The notes under the pieces were generated by a model that made no database searches, was not told the origin of the DNA, and saw only the letters and a program-made list of their open reading frames with translations. From Glandiceps talaboti (taxonomy: Eukaryota; Hemichordata; Enteropneusta; Spengelidae), in assembly GCF_964340395.1 (NCBI RefSeq), contig NC_135564.1, positions 2,259,501-2,323,500 on the forward strand: 64,000 nucleotides of DNA, given 5' to 3'. Made by a program: the position numbers and the translations under genes. Shown piece by piece: positions 59,214-64,000 of the stretch. Each line of letters starts with the position of its first letter. Positions within the stretch are counted from its first letter, which is position 1.

Positions 59214-60404
59214 CCTTGGTCTGCTACAAACACAAGGCTCTCCCTGTCATCATCTAGTAACATATTTTGTATAAAACTACATGCCCATAATTTCAATAAT
59301 TCTAATAAACTGTCCTCAATAGATCTAATATTTTATCCATTTATCTATAAATTTTTTGATAAAGTGAACTTAATTAATTCAGTATTGATCACTCACTGGG
59401 TTGTAAACCTTTTTTGTTTGTATATACAATGAAAATGTGAACAATAGCCATGCCACGCAGACTAAAAAGAAAGCTTGGCTGGCCAATCAAGTGGTTCATT
59501 GTTGCTCAGAAAGCTTGGTAATTTAGGAGTAAATCTGGTAAAACTTTCATACATGTCAATACCTTGTTTTCTTCACTTGTAATTATATTTTCAAACTAAT
59601 AACATAAATTTGTAATACATATCTTTCTGACTATAGCTGGTAAAATTTAACAAAAAGACATTTTAAAGAGGGAGATATTGTACACTTGACTGTTTACTGT
59701 CTGTATAAGATGATGTTTTCATACAAAAATGGTAAAAATCATTGCCATTTTTCATTTCAATGTGATTCATGTGTTTATACAAGACTGACAGTTTTTGGTC
59801 ATTTCCATGGAAACACTAAAGACAGAACAAATCAAACGATGATGTTACACATGCACAAACATAACACAGCTGTTTGGGAGCATGTGTAAATATGCTATTG
59901 ATAAGGGGTCATCTGAGGTCAAATATGTACATTTTCAAATTATTCCATTTTTGATTGATTATTCAAAGCCATTTTTTTAATCTTTCCATTTTTGTTTTCG
60001 AATGAAAACAGACTGTTTTGAAAATGATCTATTTTCAGCAATATTTTTTAAATTGTTATATTTCATGTATTTTTGTTGGCCTCTCCATGTAAAATGTACG
60101 TGTAAATGCAACAAAAAGGTGTGGCATCATGTACGTGGGGCTTAGTTTATTTACATGTCTCACTACAACTGATTCTTAGAACTAAAATACATGCTTCCAG
60201 CCTTTTCATTTTGTATACATGTTTGTACAAAATAAATACATGCATGTTATTTACAATTAGTGATCTTAACAAGAACTGCTGGGTAATTCTGTAAGCTGCA
60301 TGTCATAATTATCATATCTTGTTTAAAGTATCATACTACATTGTATAAAAACAACAAAAATACAAAATTTCTACAAAATGAATTACTGTAGTTAAATAAT
60401 ATTA

Positions 60405-60545
60405 ATAATAATGTTGATTTTTATATAGTGCTTTCCCACTCTGTGCACTAAGCACTTTACAATTACTACCCCTGGCATGGATCAATAGTGCCACAATGGC
60501 CCTTTATACTTCCTCAACTCCCTGGGGAGCATACAATCCACTAGC
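60405..60545 (-). mobile_element. SINE family B, 5'-truncated inverted copy
   Basis: Reverse complement of the 3' half of the element at 53555-53905: it shares CTCCCTGGGGAG, TTTACA and TGCTTTCCCACTCTGTGC blocks and the ATATA...TTATTATTATT tail. 5' truncation is typical of LINE-driven retrotransposition. Confidence 0.8.
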
Positions 60546-60895
60546 TTACTAATGTATTTGTTTTAATGAACATTTCAAAGAATGGTATGATGACCTGTAT
60601 TAATCTTATTTCAAATCCATCTATTTGTGTCCACTTCATTACAATGAGATTAGATGTGTTAGGACTTGGCCATTTAATCCGGGACCTTACTACATGTACA
60701 AAATGTATACACTGCAGTTCTTGCTCACACTGGTTTTTGAGGCGAGTCACTGGACAGGGAATTTTCTTCAAAGATATCTCTTGAAATTGTTTATCCTCTG
60801 AATAACAGAAATTACTTCCTACTTTACTGATTTCACAACATGATACTACATTGTACATCCATTGCTCTGGCTCACACTGGATTTTTGAATGAAGT

Positions 60896-60909
60896 GAGCC
60901 CTCTAGTGG
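60896..60909 (-). promoter_or_regulatory. CTCF-like motif, opposite orientation
   Basis: CCACTAGAGGGCTC on the minus strand fits 13 of 14 positions; convergent with the two upstream sites. Confidence 0.35.
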
Positions 60910-61590
60910 TCATAATGAAAAATAATCCAGTTGTGTTGTTAATGAATAAGATTACCTAGTGATTGACTCACCCTTCAATAACACAGCTTAGTCACATCAA
61001 CATTTGTCAAATATTAAAGTATATTTTATAATTACATAACAATAACTATGATTATAACCATACATTTATATTATGATTATTAATGTTACAGAAAACATGA
61101 TGGTAATTTTTCAAACCACAAACTTGAATACCTATCAGCAGTAATTAGCTGAATATTAGAAATAACCCTATATTTTCTTCACAACTAATTTTGGCATGCA
61201 ACAGATTCGGGTAGACTGTATCAGCTGAAACTGTTGCCAAGACAAGATAATACCATATTCATTACTTTTTGAAAAGAGTGCAAGTTACTCCCCACTTCCA
61301 CCTGATTTCATTCACAGCTGACCACTAAAACAACCATTTTTCATTTTCTTTTCTGTATTACAGAAAATTCTCACACACACATAATAATGTGTTGATAGTT
61401 TAGTTTTGCATGCAATGTGACCATATTATACACTTCTCCATTCCTTGTTCAGATTATAATCAACTTCCAAATCACCTAAATATGAAGAGATTTTATCTTA
61501 AAATGTATATCTGTATATGTATAATACTTGTCATTACGCCTGACAAGGAATGTACTGAGAGTGGAGTATCAACAGCCATTATAAATTGGT

Positions 61591-61603
61591 AGGTCAAAGG
61601 TTA
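61591..61603 (+). promoter_or_regulatory. DR1-type nuclear-receptor motif
   Basis: AGGTCAAAGGTTA, identical to the motif at 54903-54915; about 5.8 kb upstream of the tropomodulin start codon. Confidence 0.3.
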
Positions 61604-63089
61604 AATCGTGATATCAACTGTTCTATTTCAGTCTAGTCACGGTCTGACATTTCATATACATATAACACACTCAGTATGGATCAGATGAACTATTTCTATT
61701 GAAATCAAATACACGATGACTCAAGAAAATATTTCAGAAAAAAAAGACAACAGTATGTACAAGTTGGGCCCCTCTTATCACCTTAAATATGTTGTCGTTT
61801 TTTATCATGTAAGGTGTAAATATCATTAAAAGCAATTTCTTGCTATTTCTTTGACATGCAGACAACTTAAAACATTGAGATATATGAATCTATAGACTGA
61901 GATAAGGGTGTAAATCTATGTATTATGCCTACAATAAAGACTGCATCATTTCAGGTGCAGTAACGGTTTTCAACTTGCCCTTATCTTTTACAGGCTGTAA
62001 CCCTTGTGACCTTGTTAGACAACACACAATGTCAAAAAGTAATTAATCACCGTGGTAACCAATATATATAGCCAGAAAACATTAAACATACATACACAGA
62101 TCAATTCAATTTTTTTAAGTATGAGCTATATATCAAATTTCATTACATCATTCACAGTTAACAACATTTAAAATGAAAATCTCTGACATCTAAAAATTGA
62201 TCTACGGGTATGGTCTTAACACAAGAATTACAATCAATTCATTCAATTTACACAATCACTTTGTCTATTCCAGGGTTTATACATTTTTGCTGGTTGCTAA
62301 CAAATGTTTTGATTAATTATGCAGTCAAAATTCATAAAATATTCCATTCCATGCACAACGGAAATATGACATTTCTCGGAATTGTTGGCTATCCTTATTG
62401 AAAAGCATACTACTACTACATGTAGTGACTTCCGTCATAAATGTGTATTTCCTGAAGTACATGAAACGAGATTTGACTGTTTCAATTCATAACATCCTTC
62501 CTAGCTGAATTAGTCCAAGACAGCTTCAGTATCATGTCTGCCTTGATGTATTGGTATTTTGTGGTATGGAACTACTTGAAAACATTGACCACAAAACGGT
62601 TAACCACTGTACAATTGTGTACTGAATACATACAAACTACATGGACTCCCTAATACTAGTATTACTACCAACCACTGCTATGCATGTCACAAAGATTTCT
62701 TACCCCTAGGATATCTTACTTGTGAGTGATAACTTTTATTTCTTTAAACAAACTACAAAATTCAAATTTGTTGAACTGCAACACTATTCAACTTCATATT
62801 AATATTATCATCCATTTTCTTGAAAATTTTCCACTGTGACTCACACCACAGTGGCAACACAACGAGAGCTGTAACCATGAAATACAGTACACTACAGTTA
62901 TGAATCAAGGAAGTAATTTTTAATCAAGTCATTTCTGCTTTGAGAGCTAAGTACAATGACACAGCAATCATATGATGGACACTCAGCCTGCCATTTCATT
63001 CTAATTACTTACTCCCCTGGGGATGACAAGTGATCAATTACACAGCCATTTCAAAGTTATGTTATCTGTGAATTGACCAGATATTTCAA

Positions 63090-63717
63090 CTGTGTAGTAC
63101 TACCTGGATATATCAGATACTGTGTAGTACTACCTGGATATATCAGATACTGTGTAGTAATGCCTGGATATATCAGGTACTGTGTAGTACTACCTGGATA
63201 TATCAGATACTGTGTAGTACTACCTGGATATATCAGATACTGTGTAGTAATACCTGGATCTATCAGATACTGTGTAGTACTACCTGGATATATCAGATAC
63301 TGTGTAGTACTACCTGGATATATCAGATACTGTGTAGTAGTAATGCCTGGATATATCAGGTACTGTGTAGTACTACCTGGATATATCAGATACTGTGTAG
63401 TAATGCCTGGATATATCAGGTACTGTGTAGTACTACCTGGATATATCAGATACTGTGTAGTACTACCTGGATATATCAGATACTGTGTAGTAGTAATGCC
63501 TGGATATATCAGGTACTGTGTAGTAATACCTGGATCTATCAGGTACTGTGTAGTAATACCTGGATACATCAGATACTGTGTAGTAATACCTGGATATATC
63601 AGATACTGTGTAGTAATGCCTGGATATATCAGATACTGTGTAGTAATGCCTGGATATATCAGATACTGTGTAGTACAACCTGGATATATCAGATACTGTG
63701 TAGTAATGCCTGGATCT
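63090..63717. repeat. 30-bp minisatellite, about 21 units, open on both strands
   Basis: Unit TGTGTAGTACTACCTGGATA followed by TATCAGATAC. Variants have TAATGCC or TAATACC in place of TACTACC, and some carry an extra in-phase TAG trinucleotide (33 bp). Because all unit lengths are multiples of three, one frame per strand is open for over 220 codons (YCVVLPGYIR repeats on plus, YLIYPGSTTQ repeats on minus). Confidence 0.97.
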
Positions 63718-64000
63718 ACATGTACATTGCATCTCATACTTGAAGGAAGTATTTAAATTACTTGTTATTTAGGTATGATAACATGAAATCTCACATACAT
63801 ATACATTGCAGTTGTAGCACCCTGCCAACTATATATAATTGTTTTTTATAATAACAGACCAAGTTAGGATGATAAGGTGTTTACTAAATCTTCCAAGCCA
63901 TATAATACTAGTATTAAATATTTGCAATTCATTTTTTAAGAAATTTACCACAAGGTGGAATCTACACTTGTTCAAGTCTCTGGGTTTCTTGTCATGCTTT

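Larger units (their letters stand above)
55787..63085. other. Tropomodulin upstream flank, no coding gene recognised
   Basis: AT-rich. Upstream non-coding exons and the promoter of tropomodulin are expected here or beyond the window, but I could not place them. No TATA/CpG promoter stands out. Confidence 0.5.

Noticed and set aside
63057-63756. Open frames over 220 codons on both strands
   Set aside because: Produced by a 30/33-bp minisatellite with no stop in the unit; no non-repeat domain is attached.
1-64000. CRISPR array, operon, phage or bacterial mobile system
   Set aside because: Spliced exons, SINEs and MITEs show animal nuclear DNA; the tandem arrays lack spacers and associated genes.

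Overview
The window is animal nuclear DNA, AT-rich and mostly non-coding, with short spliced exons, many simple repeats, tRNA-derived SINEs and small inverted-repeat elements. CpG is scarce except on a plateau at about 29.3-37.5 kb, as expected for a genome with germline methylation and an unmethylated promoter domain. The two recognisable genes are single-copy-type bilaterian genes with deep intron positions. I read it as a marine-type invertebrate, but the sequence does not fix the phylum.

Both genes lie on the minus strand, head to tail. On the right is a complete tropomodulin (Tmod) gene: nine coding exons from 55786 down to 40714, all with GT/AG junctions and compatible phases, totalling 1,089 nt (362 codons plus stop), the usual family length. 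On the left is the 5' end of a class I bHLH E-protein gene (TCF4/TCF12/E2A/daughterless family): exon 30830-30910 with the AD1 LDFS motif and exon 29645-29741 starting MFSPP. A candidate non-coding first exon ends at 31667. I could find no further E-protein exon, so 1-29644 is probably its very large third intron, and the bHLH end lies outside the window.

Layout from left to right: 1-29.3 kb, intron-like AT-rich DNA with a piggyBac-like MITE pair (2967-3172 and 16824-17037), two other inverted-repeat elements (4932-5302, 6246-6559), an isolated candidate coding exon (9065-9259) and 47-bp and 21-bp tandem arrays; 29.3-32.3 kb, CpG-richer E-protein 5' end; 32.3-40.7 kb, intergenic DNA crowded with microsatellites and with a second CpG-rich promoter-like spot near 37.4 kb; 40.7-55.8 kb, tropomodulin; 55.8-64 kb, flank with CTCF-like motifs and a 30-bp minisatellite.

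The most striking observations are in tropomodulin. The last 42 bp of coding exon 6, ending at its splice donor, has been amplified into an array that leaves 13 extra GTAAGT donors directly downstream of the real one. An unannotated short exon at 45618-45642, encoding MSFFPRGG, has exactly the phase needed to join exon 3; it would make a short tropomodulin lacking the first tropomyosin-binding site.
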